A program made the position numbers and the translations under genes. A stretch of DNA of 38,242 nt from Candidatus Binatia bacterium (GTDB taxonomy: Bacteria > Desulfobacterota > Binatia > UBA12015): contig JAIEPK010000388.1 in assembly GCA_019749875.1 (NCBI GenBank), positions 1 to 38,242 on the forward strand, given 5' to 3'. Positions 8,504 to 17,254 of the stretch are shown here, piece by piece. The first letter of the stretch is position 1, and each line of letters opens with the position of its first letter. Under the pieces are notes generated by a model. The model did not search any database. It worked only from the letters and a program-made list of their open reading frames with translations, and was not told the origin of the DNA.

Positions 8504-9634
8504 CTACTCGCTGCGCGGCGGTAGCAGGCGGGCGGAGTCCTCGTCCCACGACACGAAGCCCTGCTCGCCGATGCCCGGGCGCGCGAGGCGACGGTCGGAC
8601 GCGAGGTGCGCGACGATCTCGTCGCCGGTCGCGTCGCGCAGGACGCAGCGCACGACCGGTCCCTGGAAGATCAGCTCGACCACCGTCGCGGGCAGCGACG
8701 GCGCGCCCTCGGGCGGCGTGGCGGTGACGCGCACGCGCTCGGGGCGGATCATCACCATCGCCGCGTCGCCCGCGGCGAAGCGGTGCTGGCCGCAGATCGG
8801 CACGTCGACCGCACGGTCGCCGGCGACGCGCACGGTCGCGACGTCGTCGCGCACGCTCTCGACGCGCGCCGGCAGCAGGTTCGCGGAGCCGATGAAGCCC
8901 GCGACGAACGGCGTCTCGGGCGAGTCGTAGATCTCCTCGGGCGTGCCGACCTGCTCGACGTGGCCGCTGCTCATGACCGCGATGCGGTCCGACATGGTCA
9001 GCGCCTCTTCCTGGTCGTGCGTGACGAAGATGAACGTGATGCCGACCTCGCGCTGGATGCGCTTCAGCTCGAGCTGCATCGCCTGACGGAGCTTCAGGTC
9101 GAGCGCCGAGAGCGGCTCGTCGAGCAGCAGCGCGCTCGGGTGATTGACCAGCGCCCGGGCGAGCGCGACGCGCTGCTTCTGGCCGCCCGAGAGCTGGCTC
9201 GGGTAGCGGTCGGCGAAGCTGCCGAGGCGCACGACGTCGAGCATCTCGGCGACGCGGCGCTTGGTCTCGCCCTCGTCCATGCCCTTGGTGCGCGGGCCGA
9301 AGGCGACGTTGTCGGCGACCGTCATGTGCGGGAAGAGCGCGTACTGCTGGAACACGGTGTTGACGTTCCTGCGGTAGGGCGGCACGCGCGAGACGTCGGC
9401 GCCCTCGAGGCGGATGTGCCCGGTGGTCGGCATCTCGAAGCCGGCGATCATGCGCAGCATGGTCGTCTTGCCGCAGCCGGACGGGCCGAGCATCGAGAAG
9501 AACTCGGCGCGGCGGATGTCGAAGTCGGCGCGCGCCACCGCGACGAAGTCGCCGAAGCGCTTGGTGACCTCGTCGACCTCGATGACGACGGGGGCTTCGC
9601 TGCTCGCCTGCTCGGCGACCGGTGCGGCGGTCAC
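8504..9634 (-). CDS. potA: Spermidine/putrescine ABC transporter ATP-binding protein
   Basis: A 376-residue ATPase energising polyamine import through PotB/PotC. Walker A is GPSGCGKTT (50-58), Q-loop FQQYALFPH (95-103), signature LSGGQ (148-152), Walker B LLLDEP (169-174) and the switch His at 206 in 'VTHDQEE'. The C-terminal part matches a TOBE regulatory domain, with '[13 protein letters not shown]' marking its start. GTG 9634 was chosen because AGGGAG lies 6 nt upstream and the sequence before it is low-complexity. Unusually, potA is on the opposite strand and more than 10 kb away from potCDB, instead of leading the operon. A PotA/PotG-type role is inferred from motif detail and the presence of one potCDB set. 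Confidence 0.88.
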   Translation of the reverse strand: MTAAPVAEQASSEAPVVIEVDEVTKRFGDFVAVARADFDIRRAEFFSMLGPSGCGKTTMLRMIAGFEMPTTGHIRLEGADVSRVPPYRRNVNTVFQQYALFPHMTVADNVAFGPRTKGMDEGETKRRVAEMLDVVRLGSFADRYPSQLSGGQKQRVALARALVNHPSALLLDEPLSALDLKLRQAMQLELKRIQREVGITFIFVTHDQEEALTMSDRIAVMSSGHVEQVGTPEEIYDSPETPFVAGFIGSANLLPARVESVRDDVATVRVAGDRAVDVPICGQHRFAAGDAAMVMIRPERVRVTATPPEGAPSLPATVVELIFQGPVVRCVLRDATGDEIVAHLASDRRLARPGIGEQGFVSWDEDSARLLPPRSE

Positions 9635-9710
9635 GTGGATCTCCCTGTCAGACGGGTCGCGCGCCCGCAAGTGAGTGCGCGGGGTCGCGGCGCCTGCGGA
9701 GGCGACGCGG

Positions 9711-10937
9711 TCATCGCGCATCCTCGCGCCGACCGTTCGTGCCGGCGGCCGCGGGCGACGCGACCGGCGGGCTCGCGTCGGCCGGCTCGGGCGTCGGCGT
9801 CCCTTCCCACGCGACGTCCTTGTCGCGGCTGCCGTAGACGTACGGCACACGCGTCTCGAGCCGTCGCGCGATCGCCGTGAGCTGGTCCTCGAACCAGCGC
9901 GGGTTCTGCGCGAGGCGTGCGCGCACGCTGTCGAGGTAGGGCAGCGTCGCCGGGTCGCCCGCGTAGAAGCGCTGGAAGATGTCGTGGCGGAAGACGCGCT
10001 TCAGACGCTGCAGGTCGCGCGGGCCGGTCGGCAGCGGCAGCAGGTCGACGTGGGCCTTGCCGCGCGCGCGGCGGTCCTCGAGGCGATTGAGCACGAGGTC
10101 GAGGCTGTTCTCGAGGAACTCGGGCGCGCAGAAGAACGCGAAGTCGTCGTACAGGAGGCGCATCACCGCGCGCGCCTCGTCGAGCGGCAGCTTCGCTTGA
10201 CGCTCGCGCCCCATGCGGCGCAGCAGCAGCATGAAGGGCAGGGGGGTGTTGCCGGTCGCCTGGATCATCGCCGGCGGCCGGAAGTCCGGCTGGCGGTACG
10301 GGAAGTGCCGCGGGTCGATGACGTCGAAGCCGCCGCGGCCGTAGAACAGGATGCGCTGCAGCGAGATCGGATCCTCGGGCGAGAAGTATTCCATCTCGGC
10401 CGCGAGATCGAGGCGCATGCCGTAGTACTTGCCCGGCTGGTCCGGCTGCGGCAGCGCGATCCGGCCGCGCGCGTGCAGCTCGTGCAGGTAGTGCATCGCC
10501 AGCTCGACCGGCGCGATGCGCAGCCAGTACGTGAGCACCGTGCCGCGCGCCTCCGGCAGGACGAAGATGTGCGCGAGATACACCAGGCACAGGTCCGGCG
10601 CGTAGGCCGGGTTGTACAGCACGCAGCCGTCGCGCACGCCGCGGATCTTGCCCGTCTTGTCGCGCGCGATCAGCAGGAAGTAGCGAATGTATGTGCCCGA
10701 CGGCACCGGCTCGTACGGGTCGTCCTCGAGGAAGCCGCGGATCGCGTCGATCGGCTCCATCTCTCCCGCGCCGCCGAAGGCCTCCCAGAGGATGCCGTAG
10801 GCGCGCTCGAAGTCCGGGTGCGACGGGTGCTCGATGGACTCGAACTCGAAGCTGCGCGTCTCGCGCTCGATCATCTCCACCACGTCTTGATGGTAGAGGT
10901 CCTTGAGGCACAGCCGGACGCGTTGGCCGACGTTCAC
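9711..10937 (-). CDS. GNAT-like acetyltransferase of unknown substrate, with C-terminal extension
   Basis: A 408-residue soluble protein from GTG 10937. I do not recognise a named family. The first half reads like a GNAT fold: a strand 'RSFEFESI', a helix '[15 protein letters not shown]', paired strands '[10 protein letters not shown]' and '[13 protein letters not shown]', the β4-like '[18 protein letters not shown]', and a C-terminal '[12 protein letters not shown]'. The second half is helical and charged and ends in a Pro/Ala-rich tail of about 35 residues. It is 76 bp upstream of potA on the same strand and probably co-transcribed, so acetylation of an imported amine is a reasonable guess. 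The canonical R/Q-x-x-G-x-G/A acetyl-CoA loop is not clear, so catalysis is uncertain. Confidence 0.55.
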   Translation of the reverse strand: MNVGQRVRLCLKDLYHQDVVEMIERETRSFEFESIEHPSHPDFERAYGILWEAFGGAGEMEPIDAIRGFLEDDPYEPVPSGTYIRYFLLIARDKTGKIRGVRDGCVLYNPAYAPDLCLVYLAHIFVLPEARGTVLTYWLRIAPVELAMHYLHELHARGRIALPQPDQPGKYYGMRLDLAAEMEYFSPEDPISLQRILFYGRGGFDVIDPRHFPYRQPDFRPPAMIQATGNTPLPFMLLLRRMGRERQAKLPLDEARAVMRLLYDDFAFFCAPEFLENSLDLVLNRLEDRRARGKAHVDLLPLPTGPRDLQRLKRVFRHDIFQRFYAGDPATLPYLDSVRARLAQNPRWFEDQLTAIARRLETRVPYVYGSRDKDVAWEGTPTPEPADASPPVASPAAAGTNGRREDAR

Positions 10938-11019
10938 GTGAGCTCGTTTTCCGCGGCGTGCGATGCCGCGGGCGTCAAGGTGGCAAAGCGGCCGGTGCCT
11001 TGCAAAGGATCGGCACGCC

Positions 11020-12333
11020 ATGCGGACCCTGGACGTCGACGTCAATCGCTCGAGCTGGGCGCTCGACCTGCCGCCGTACGAGCCGTCGCCGGCGCTCGCG
11101 GGAACGACCTCGGCGGACGTGGTGGTCGTCGGCGGCGGCATCACCGGGATGTCGGCCGCATGGCACCTCGCACGGCGCTGCCCCGACCGGCGGATCGTCC
11201 TGCTCGAGGCGCGCGCGATCGGCAACGGGGCGAGCGGTCGCAACGGCGGACAGGTGCTGAACTGGCTGAACGGCGTCGCGCACGATACGCCGGACGACGC
11301 GCGCCGCGACTTCGCGTTCACGCAGCAGGGCGTGCAGCTGATCGAGGACATCGCGCGCGCGCATGCCGCGCCGGCGACGTTCACACGCAACGGCTGCCTC
11401 GAGCTGTGTACCGACGCGCGCCGCGCCGAGGCCGCGCACGCGGCGACGGAGCAGCTCGCGTCGTACGGCATCCCCGTGCGCTGGCTGTCGCGCGCCGACG
11501 TTCGCGTGCCCGGCGTGCACGGCGCGACGCTCGACCCGACCGCGGGGCGCGTCGACATGCTGGCGCTGCTGCGCGCGTGGAAGCCCGCGCTCGTCGCCGC
11601 AGGTGTCGCGATCCACGAGGGGACGCACGTGCGGCGGATCGACGACGGGTCGCCGCTGCGCGTCGTCACCGATGCGGGCGAAGTCCGCGCGCCGGCGCTG
11701 GTTCTCGCGACCAACGCGTACACGCCGTCGCTCGGCTTCTTCCGCGACCGGCTGCTGCCGCTGCACGCGCACGCGCTCGCGACGCCGGTGCTGCCGCCTG
11801 ACCTGTGGCGCGCGCTCGGCATCGGCGGGCACGACGGCTTCAGCGACGATCTCGATCGCATCGCGTACGGGTGTCGCACGGAGAGCGGGCGGCTCGTGTT
11901 CGGTGGCGGCAGCAACGCCGCGTACGCGTATCGTTACGGCGGCGCGCCGGTGTTCGACGTGTCACCGGCGGCGCGTGCGCGCGCGTTCGCCGCGGTGCGT
12001 GCGACGATGAATCGCTACTTCCCGGCGCTCGCGTCGCTCGAGCCGGCCGCGTGCTGGAGCGGGCTGCTCGACATCACGTTCGACCGCGCGCCGAGCATCG
12101 GGACGACCGGGTCGCGGCGCAACGTCTACTACGCGCTGGGATACAGCGGGCACGGGCTCGCGCTGGGGATGCAGGCGGGGCGGGTGATCGCGGATCTGTA
12201 CGTGGGTGATCGTGATGCGTGGCGCGGGTTTCCGTTCTGCGAGCGGAGGATGCCGCGCATTCCGCCGGAGCCGCTGCGGTGGGTGGGGTACCAGGCGTAC
12301 ACGCGGCTCACGGGGCGGTCGCCGAGGCGCTGA
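11020..12333 (+). CDS. FAD-dependent amine/amino-acid oxidoreductase (DAO family, PuuB-like)
   Basis: A 437-residue flavoenzyme. The FAD-binding Rossmann motif VVVVGGGITGMSAA lies at 34-47, followed by the acidic strand end 'VLLEA' and the 'GNGASGRNGGQ' loop characteristic of γ-glutamylputrescine oxidase and related DAO proteins. A second FAD region near the C-terminus reads 'RNVYYALGYSGHGLALGMQAGRVIADL'. PuuB-type enzymes oxidise γ-glutamylputrescine; other relatives act on sarcosine or glycine. Location beside potA and a polyamine-type aminotransferase favours an amine substrate, but no γ-glutamylputrescine synthetase (PuuA) is present, so specificity is open. It is transcribed divergently from the GNAT-like gene across an 82-bp gap. 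Confidence 0.85.
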   Translation: MRTLDVDVNRSSWALDLPPYEPSPALAGTTSADVVVVGGGITGMSAAWHLARRCPDRRIVLLEARAIGNGASGRNGGQVLNWLNGVAHDTPDDARRDFAFTQQGVQLIEDIARAHAAPATFTRNGCLELCTDARRAEAAHAATEQLASYGIPVRWLSRADVRVPGVHGATLDPTAGRVDMLALLRAWKPALVAAGVAIHEGTHVRRIDDGSPLRVVTDAGEVRAPALVLATNAYTPSLGFFRDRLLPLHAHALATPVLPPDLWRALGIGGHDGFSDDLDRIAYGCRTESGRLVFGGGSNAAYAYRYGGAPVFDVSPAARARAFAAVRATMNRYFPALASLEPAACWSGLLDITFDRAPSIGTTGSRRNVYYALGYSGHGLALGMQAGRVIADLYVGDRDAWRGFPFCERRMPRIPPEPLRWVGYQAYTRLTGRSPRR

Positions 12334-12363
12334 TCACGATGGCGCGAATCGCGGTGGGCCGGG

Positions 12364-12555
12364 GTGTTCGTGCCCTCCGCGGGTGCTCTCTGTGTCCGGA
12401 CTCGAAGCTGCGCGCGTGTAGCGGGAGCGAGGGCGATCGACGCGATCGTCATGGCATCGGCAGCACAGCGTGGTGACGCGGTGTTCATGTCGGACATCGA
12501 GGATCTCGACCGACTGCGCCGATACTTCCCCGGCGTGCGGCTGATTCGTGCTTGA
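12364..12555 (+). pseudogene. Remnant of a PIN-domain (VapC-like) toxin, 3' part
   Basis: The last 40 residues read AIDAIVMASAAQRGDAVF followed by MSDIEDLDRLRRYFPGV, which is the C-terminal half of a PIN-domain ribonuclease ('D-A-x-V-x-x-A-A-x-x-G-D-x-V-x-T-S-D-x-x-D-L'). A full PIN domain is about 130 residues; here the first two acidic residues and the N-terminal half are missing, and upstream sequence gives no continuing homology. No antitoxin gene is visible. I read it as a 5'-truncated, inactive remnant. Confidence 0.6.
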
Positions 12556-12689
12556 CGCCGATGCCGCAGCGGGCCGGCGCATCGAGCAGATGGGCGAAGC
12601 GGCCGCACCACCTGACGAGCATGGGCGGCGGACCGGCGCGATCAACGCCGACAGGCGATCCACGCGCCTACCGGACTGGGCCGTGGCCA

Positions 12690-12914
12690 GCGCCCGCAAA
12701 GTACGGCTACTCGCGTGCACCGACACGACGATCTACCGCGAGACATCGAGGAGATGTGCGCGTTCCTCGACGGCGTCGGCATCGACGGAATGCTGCCCTC
12801 ACCGCCATGCGGGAGCCCGAGCCGTACGTCCTGGTGGCCCACTCGTACGGGGGCCTGATCGCGATCCTCTACGCGCGCACCCATCCGGAGGCCGTCGGCG
12901 ACGAGCGGCGATGA
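12690..12914 (+). pseudogene. Remnant of an α/β-hydrolase with frameshifts
   Basis: Three pieces of an α/β-hydrolase occur in order but in different frames. 'AKYGYSRAP' resembles the GxGxS-x-P strand-turn of the family. 'LPRDIEEMCAFLDGVGI' (12733-12783, second frame) is the usual helix before the nucleophile strand. 'EPYVLVAHSYGGLIAILYARTHPEAV' (12814-12891, first frame again) holds the nucleophile elbow with the GxSxG-like Ser. The intact order '…RDl..lLd..Gi..PYVLVgHSyGGl' is standard. At least two frameshifts, plus a missing C-terminal half with no Asp or His, mark it as broken. Confidence 0.6.
12691..12706. repeat. Left copy of a 16-bp inverted repeat
   Basis: CGCCCGCAAAGTACGG here is the exact reverse complement of 17122-17137. 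The two copies bracket the dacB, NTR and S33 genes. An exact 16-bp match can arise by chance in such GC-rich DNA, so its meaning is unsure. Confidence 0.35.
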
Positions 12915-12968
12915 TCTCCTCGGCCGCTGCGACGACCCGACGGAACGCACCGTCGCCGCGAGCGTGAA

Positions 12969-14594
12969 TCAGTAGTCGCGCCAGAGGATCGCCGAGATGG
13001 TGCCCTCGTCCTGGATCACCTCGAGAATGTCGAGAAACGCCTTCAGCGGGACGTTGTTGACGACGACCTGATAGACGAGCCGTCGCCCGCTCCTCGTGTG
13101 GATGTAACCGGCGAACGCCTCGCCCTTCACGACGAAGCCCGTCTCGTCCCCGCCGGCGAACGTGCCGGTCTTCGCATGCACCTGTCCCTTCGCTCCGGCG
13201 AGGGTCGGGTCGGACAGGAACCCGTCGACGAACGCCATGGAGCCATCGACGGCGAGGATCGGGAGCGAGTCGAAGAACGCCTCGAACGCCGGCTGCTCCG
13301 CCATGATCTCGAGCCAGCTCGTCACGACCTCGTTCTTCGCCGAGGTCTCGCCGCCGCCGTCGCCGTTGATGAAGGAGAAGTCGTCTCCGCGAAGGCCATA
13401 CACGCTCGTCAGCATCTCCCGCTCGGCGACGAGCGCGTCGTCCATGTCGTCCACCCCTTGCGTGTTGCCCCAGAGGAGGAGGCTCGCGTTCGCCCCGAGG
13501 TTGTAGCTCGTCTTGTTGATCAGCTTCGCGTAGTCGGCGTAGGGAAACGAAGGGAACGAGGTCACCAGATCGTCCTCGGCATACGAGTTCCTGGGGGGGA
13601 GCTTCGCCACGGGATTCTCGGCCACGGGATCGGCGAGCACGGTGACGCCCGCGTCCGCGAGAAGCTCGATCAGCACCGTGCGCGCGTAGTTGTGAGGCTC
13701 GGTGATCCGGATCGTCTGGACGAGCGGGAACTCGTTGGTGAACGGGGGGACGAAGTCCACCGGAAGCTGCCCGGACAGGGCGGACGTGCAGCCAGGCTCG
13801 CCGATGCAGGCGGGAAATGCGGGGTCGATCGCGAGGGTGAACTCCGTGCCCGGGCCCGACGTGACGAGGTCGTTCACGACCCCGAGTGCCGCCGATCGGG
13901 GACGCCAGTCGACCACGGCGGGCTTGCCCGCCGCGTCGGGACGCATGATGAGATCGACGCAATCGTCGTTGACGAAGATCGATCTCATCTCGAACTCGCC
14001 CCTGAACGAGTAGGGCTCCCAGAGTCTGTCGTCGATGACGACGTCGTTCACCTGGGTGATGCCCGCGGCGGCGATCTGCTGCGCGATGGCCTTGTAGCCC
14101 TTGAGCGGGTCGGGCTTCGTGAGCACGGCATTGCCGAACGAGCTGGCCTCGTTGTGGTCGAAGTCGGTGATCGCGAACTGCCCGTCGTCCTTCGTCCTGC
14201 CGCCCATCGAGATGTCGCCCGAAGCGACGAGGATCAGGTCGCCGTCGAGGACTCCCGCGCCGTCGACCGCGCCATGCTTGTAGATGGGGGTGACGACGAC
14301 GTGATCGGGTCCCAGCTCGTTGAGGAGCTCACCGACGGAGAAGATCTTCCGCACCGAGCCGATGAGGAAATCGTAATCGGGCCTCTGGTCGATCAGGACC
14401 TCTCGGGTGTCGAGGTCCAGGACGCGAAGCCCCCAGACGGAGTCCGCGTAGAGAGGCTTGTCGAAGATCGCGCGGATGGTGGCGGGGACCTTCGCGTCCC
14501 GGCTCGACGAGCAGGCCGCGAGGCCAAGGGCGGCCATCATGACCAGGATTGATGGGAGTCGGCGAAAGCGGCATGGGACCGGTGATCTCGACAT
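12969..14594 (-). CDS. dacB: D-alanyl-D-alanine carboxypeptidase/endopeptidase, PBP4 type (S13)
   Basis: A 541-residue exported penicillin-binding protein that trims peptidoglycan cross-links or stem peptides in the periplasm. All three active-site motifs are present in order: SxxK as Ser80-VR-Lys83, SxN as Ser363-Y-Asn365, and KTG at 475-477 (HAKTGTF). The long insert between the first two motifs is typical of class C PBP4. The N-terminus is a signal peptide with lipobox-like LAAC (Cys28), so it may be a lipoprotein. ATG 14594 follows AGAGGAG. Codons such as CAA, CTT, TAT and GGA are commoner here than in neighbouring genes, suggesting a different origin. It is divergent from the NTR-like gene. 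Confidence 0.92.
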   Translation of the reverse strand: MSRSPVPCRFRRLPSILVMMAALGLAACSSSRDAKVPATIRAIFDKPLYADSVWGLRVLDLDTREVLIDQRPDYDFLIGSVRKIFSVGELLNELGPDHVVVTPIYKHGAVDGAGVLDGDLILVASGDISMGGRTKDDGQFAITDFDHNEASSFGNAVLTKPDPLKGYKAIAQQIAAAGITQVNDVVIDDRLWEPYSFRGEFEMRSIFVNDDCVDLIMRPDAAGKPAVVDWRPRSAALGVVNDLVTSGPGTEFTLAIDPAFPACIGEPGCTSALSGQLPVDFVPPFTNEFPLVQTIRITEPHNYARTVLIELLADAGVTVLADPVAENPVAKLPPRNSYAEDDLVTSFPSFPYADYAKLINKTSYNLGANASLLLWGNTQGVDDMDDALVAEREMLTSVYGLRGDDFSFINGDGGGETSAKNEVVTSWLEIMAEQPAFEAFFDSLPILAVDGSMAFVDGFLSDPTLAGAKGQVHAKTGTFAGGDETGFVVKGEAFAGYIHTRSGRRLVYQVVVNNVPLKAFLDILEVIQDEGTISAILWRDY

Positions 14595-14786
14595 CGCGCG
14601 CTCGTCGCTCCTCTGAGCGGGCTCGGGCGGCGAATCTTCCGCCCGATCGGGCTCGAGAGTCAACATTCTCTCGACCGGCGGGGTCGAGCAGCATCGCTCC
14701 GGCGGCCACGCAACGTACGGAGATCCGGGCCGGCCGGCGAGCGAAGTCTTGCTCGACAGAACGGAAGGGCGGAGAGCGTAACCGTG
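14595..14786. promoter_or_regulatory. Divergent control region between dacB and the NTR-like gene
   Basis: A 192-bp gap less GC-rich than its surroundings that must hold promoters for both genes. It contains an inverted repeat, TCGAGAG (14653-14659) with CTCTCGA (14668-14674), separated by 8 nt, which could be an operator. I could not fix -10/-35 elements with confidence. Confidence 0.3.
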
Positions 14787-15290
14787 ATGCCGCGGACTCC
14801 TCCGATCGGGGCGCACCGTCGTGCGTGTTCGCACGCGACGGCGCTGACCGCCTGCGCCGGACTGCTCCTCGCGCCGACCGCGGCGACCGCCCAGGCGTGC
14901 CCCTGCGCGAAGCGCGAGCTGGCGGCCGTCGTCAAGCAGTCGGACGTGATCTTCGTCGGCAAGCCGCTCGCGGGGGCGACCGACAGCGCCGTGGTCGCCG
15001 GTCGTCCCGCGGTCGAGACGCAGACGCGCTTCGCCTTCGAGGTCGGGCTGGTCCTGAAGGGCAGCACGACCCGCGCGGCCACCGTCGTGAGCCCGCCCGG
15101 GCCGTGCGGCGCCGGCTTCGTGGTCGGCACCGAGTACCTCGTCATCGGCACCAGGCAGGGCGCCGGCATCTTCACCGACGCCTGCCAGGGCAACGTCGCC
15201 GGCGTGGCGGCGATCCGTGCACGAGCCGCGGCGATCCGCGAGCTGCTCCAACCGCAAGGCGCTGCGCCGGCACCCGCTGCGACCCCGTGA
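14787..15290 (+). CDS. Secreted TIMP/NTR-like domain protein
   Basis: About 167 residues, with a signal peptide ending near TAATAQA. The mature protein begins 'CPCAKRELAAVVKQSDVIFVGKPL', then 'RFAFEVGLVLKGSTT', 'PCGAGFVVGTEYLVIGT' and 'TDACQGN'. This CxC start, followed by the 'SD-x-(V/I)F-x-G', 'F-x-V-x-x-V-x-KG', 'CG-x-x-F-x-x-G-x-x-YL' and late Cys pattern, is that of bacterial netrin/TIMP-like (NTR) proteins, small OB-fold secreted proteins of unknown role. ATG 14787 was chosen; GTG 14784 is adjacent and has slightly better spacing from GGAGAG. It is divergent from dacB and may share the 192-bp control region. Confidence 0.65.
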   Translation: MPRTPPIGAHRRACSHATALTACAGLLLAPTAATAQACPCAKRELAAVVKQSDVIFVGKPLAGATDSAVVAGRPAVETQTRFAFEVGLVLKGSTTRAATVVSPPGPCGAGFVVGTEYLVIGTRQGAGIFTDACQGNVAGVAAIRARAAAIRELLQPQGAAPAPAATP

Positions 15291-15523
15291 TTCGTCCGTC
15301 CCGGGCGTGACCCGACTCGACGAACGAGGAAGCCGCTCGGCGAGGGCGGCCGCGATACCGGCAGATCGTGGAGCCGCCGTGTCGCATCTGCTGGCCGCGG
15401 CGACGGGAAGCCGGTCTTCATCCTCCACGTCCTGCGATCCGAGCGTCTGCTGCGCCCGAGCCGTAGCGGGAGAATCCAGCGGCCCGAGCTGTACGGAAAC
15501 CGAGGGGGCACCACACGCCATCC

Positions 15524-17077
15524 TCACCCGCCGGTGTCGAACACCGGCGGCGTGAGTCGGGCGACGCAGGCGACGTCCGGCGCAACCGGATCGTCGAGGA
15601 ACGACCCAAACACGTCGGCCGCGCACGCCGACGACTGCACCACGGCGTGGCCGACGCCCGCGAATGCCAGCACGGTCGCACGCGCCAGCGTCCGAGACGC
15701 AGTCACGGCCGTGCTCGGCGGCGTCACCGCATCGAACGTACCCGACACCAGCAGCGTCGGGATCGCGCTCCGCCGCGGCGTCCGCAGGTCCTTCGGCGTC
15801 GCGGGAACGTCCCAGATCAGGCAGTCGCCGAGCGCGTCGGTGAAGTGCAGCGCGGGTGCAAGCACCGAGTCGGGATAGTCCGGGAACGACCTACGCCCCT
15901 GCGCGAGCACGGCCGCCTCGCTGTCCTCCGCGAAGTAGCCGCTGCAGACCATCGAGGTACCCATGCCGTACGCGAGGATGCCGGGCGGGATGAGCAGCGG
16001 GAGCCCGCGCGCACGCGCGAAGTCCTCGCCGTCGCCGTTCGCGAGGCGGTCGATCCATGCGGGCACGCTCGCGAACTCCTCGGTGTGGAAGCTGGTGTCG
16101 ATGATGGCATTGACGATCGCGCCACCGTCGAGCACGACCGACACCGGCGGGTCACCGGGCGCCGGGGAGAAGCCCGACGCGAGCGGCGCCGACTCCCGCT
16201 CGTTGACGAGACGCGTGAAGGTCACCTCCAGCGCGGGATATCGTGCGGCGCACGCCGGCTGCGCCGCACACGCGCCGAACAGGTTGTCGAACGCCTCGCG
16301 TGCGTTGCGCGCGGCGGTCGACGCCATGTTCGCCTCGATCAGCGGCTCGACGGAATCGAGCGTGACGGTCCGGATGCCGTCGGGATGCTGGTACATCAGC
16401 GTCTGGGCGAGATACGTGCCGTACGACACACCGAAGACGTTCCACTGCGCGATGCCGAGAGCGCGCCGCAGGTCCGCGAAGTCGGCGGCGCTCTCCACCG
16501 TGGAGTACGACGCGAAGTCGACACCGAGCCGCGACAGCTCGCTGCGGCAAGCTCCGAAGCCGGCGCGATGCCCCGCGCGATTCGCCGCCGAGTCGACCGG
16601 CAGATCGAGGCTTCGCAGGAAGTAGGCGTCGAGGTCCGGACACGTGAGCTCCGGATCGGCGAACAGCGTCCCGCGCTGGCTCATGAGGATCAGGTCGCGG
16701 TCGCGGTTCACGCCGGACGCGGTCAGCGACTGCAGCTCGATCAGCGAGCTTCCGCCGGGCCCGCCGGCGAGGTGCACCACGGGGTCGGGTGCCGCGGGCC
16801 GTGCCACCGACGGCACGATGATCACCGCGAGCCGGATCACGCGGCTGTCGGCCTTCGTGCGACTCTCGGGCACGAACAGCCAGCCGCAGTCCGACGTCGC
16901 GAGCTCGGGCGGCGTCGGCAGCCCCTTGTCGCCGAACGGCGCCACCGCGGCGCACGGCGCGCGCTCGAAGCGCGGCAGGTCACCCGTGTCGTTCGAGTCG
17001 CAGCAGCCCGCAGCGACCGCGAGGAGCGCCGCCGTCGAGAAGCGGCGCCGCAGACGGCCGAAGTCTCGTTTGCTCAT
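15524..17077 (-). CDS. Exported α/β-hydrolase peptidase (S33, tripeptidyl aminopeptidase-like)
   Basis: A 517-residue protein. The oxyanion motif HLAGGPGGSS (102-111) and the nucleophile elbow GVSYG with Ser218 define an S33/TAP-like peptidase; the acid is Asp449 (GTFDAVTPP) and the base His477 (GVGHAV), both in a C-terminal TAP-like domain. Such enzymes remove N-terminal residues (often Pro or tripeptides) from peptides. The N-terminus has a basic start, a hydrophobic run and VAAGCC, so it is secreted and possibly lipidated at Cys25. Six or more further Cys residues suggest disulfides. It ends at a hairpin that overlaps its last codons. Confidence 0.87.
   Translation of the reverse strand: MSKRDFGRLRRRFSTAALLAVAAGCCDSNDTGDLPRFERAPCAAVAPFGDKGLPTPPELATSDCGWLFVPESRTKADSRVIRLAVIIVPSVARPAAPDPVVHLAGGPGGSSLIELQSLTASGVNRDRDLILMSQRGTLFADPELTCPDLDAYFLRSLDLPVDSAANRAGHRAGFGACRSELSRLGVDFASYSTVESAADFADLRRALGIAQWNVFGVSYGTYLAQTLMYQHPDGIRTVTLDSVEPLIEANMASTAARNAREAFDNLFGACAAQPACAARYPALEVTFTRLVNERESAPLASGFSPAPGDPPVSVVLDGGAIVNAIIDTSFHTEEFASVPAWIDRLANGDGEDFARARGLPLLIPPGILAYGMGTSMVCSGYFAEDSEAAVLAQGRRSFPDYPDSVLAPALHFTDALGDCLIWDVPATPKDLRTPRRSAIPTLLVSGTFDAVTPPSTAVTASRTLARATVLAFAGVGHAVVQSSACAADVFGSFLDDPVAPDVACVARLTPPVFDTGG
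15528..15550. terminator. Hairpin at the end of the S33 peptidase gene
   Basis: A perfect 10-bp stem, CCGCCGGTGT (15528-15537) with ACACCGGCGG (15541-15550), loop CGA. It covers the last codons of the S33 gene. No U-tract follows, so termination would rely on the stem itself or on Rho. The 15291-15523 gap next to it shows no coding signal. Confidence 0.4.
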
Positions 17078-17121
17078 GAGGGTTCTCCCCTGCGCGAGGC
17101 GGAAACCGCGTGCCGTTCTAC

Positions 17122-17137
17122 CCGTACTTTGCGGGCG
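17122..17137. repeat. Right copy of a 16-bp inverted repeat
   Basis: CCGTACTTTGCGGGCG is the exact reverse complement of 12691-12706. It lies in the 177-bp gap between the S33 gene and the aminotransferase gene, at the right boundary of the block that looks inserted. It may be chance. Confidence 0.35.
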
Positions 17138-17254
17138 TGTGGCGGAGTGGAGCCAGGCTCGCGATGTCCGATGACGCTGCCGTGATGACCGATCGCGGCT
17201 TTGTGGAGGCTACCCGCCGGTCTCGGTGTTCTCGGAGGTGAGCCGCTTCCCCGA

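Noticed and set aside
9635-9850. Longer N-terminus for PotA
   Set aside because: The extension is low-complexity Arg-rich sequence and a good RBS precedes GTG 9634.
12799-13962. Long minus-strand frame overlapping dacB
   Set aside because: It is another frame of dacB; only the dacB frame carries SxxK, SxN and KTG motifs.
15291-15523. Possible small gene between the NTR-like and S33 genes
   Set aside because: Frames there lack a start with RBS, hydrophobic signal or recognisable motif.
17138-17254. Possible tRNA in the gap before the aminotransferase
   Set aside because: No cloverleaf with acceptor and T-arm could be drawn.
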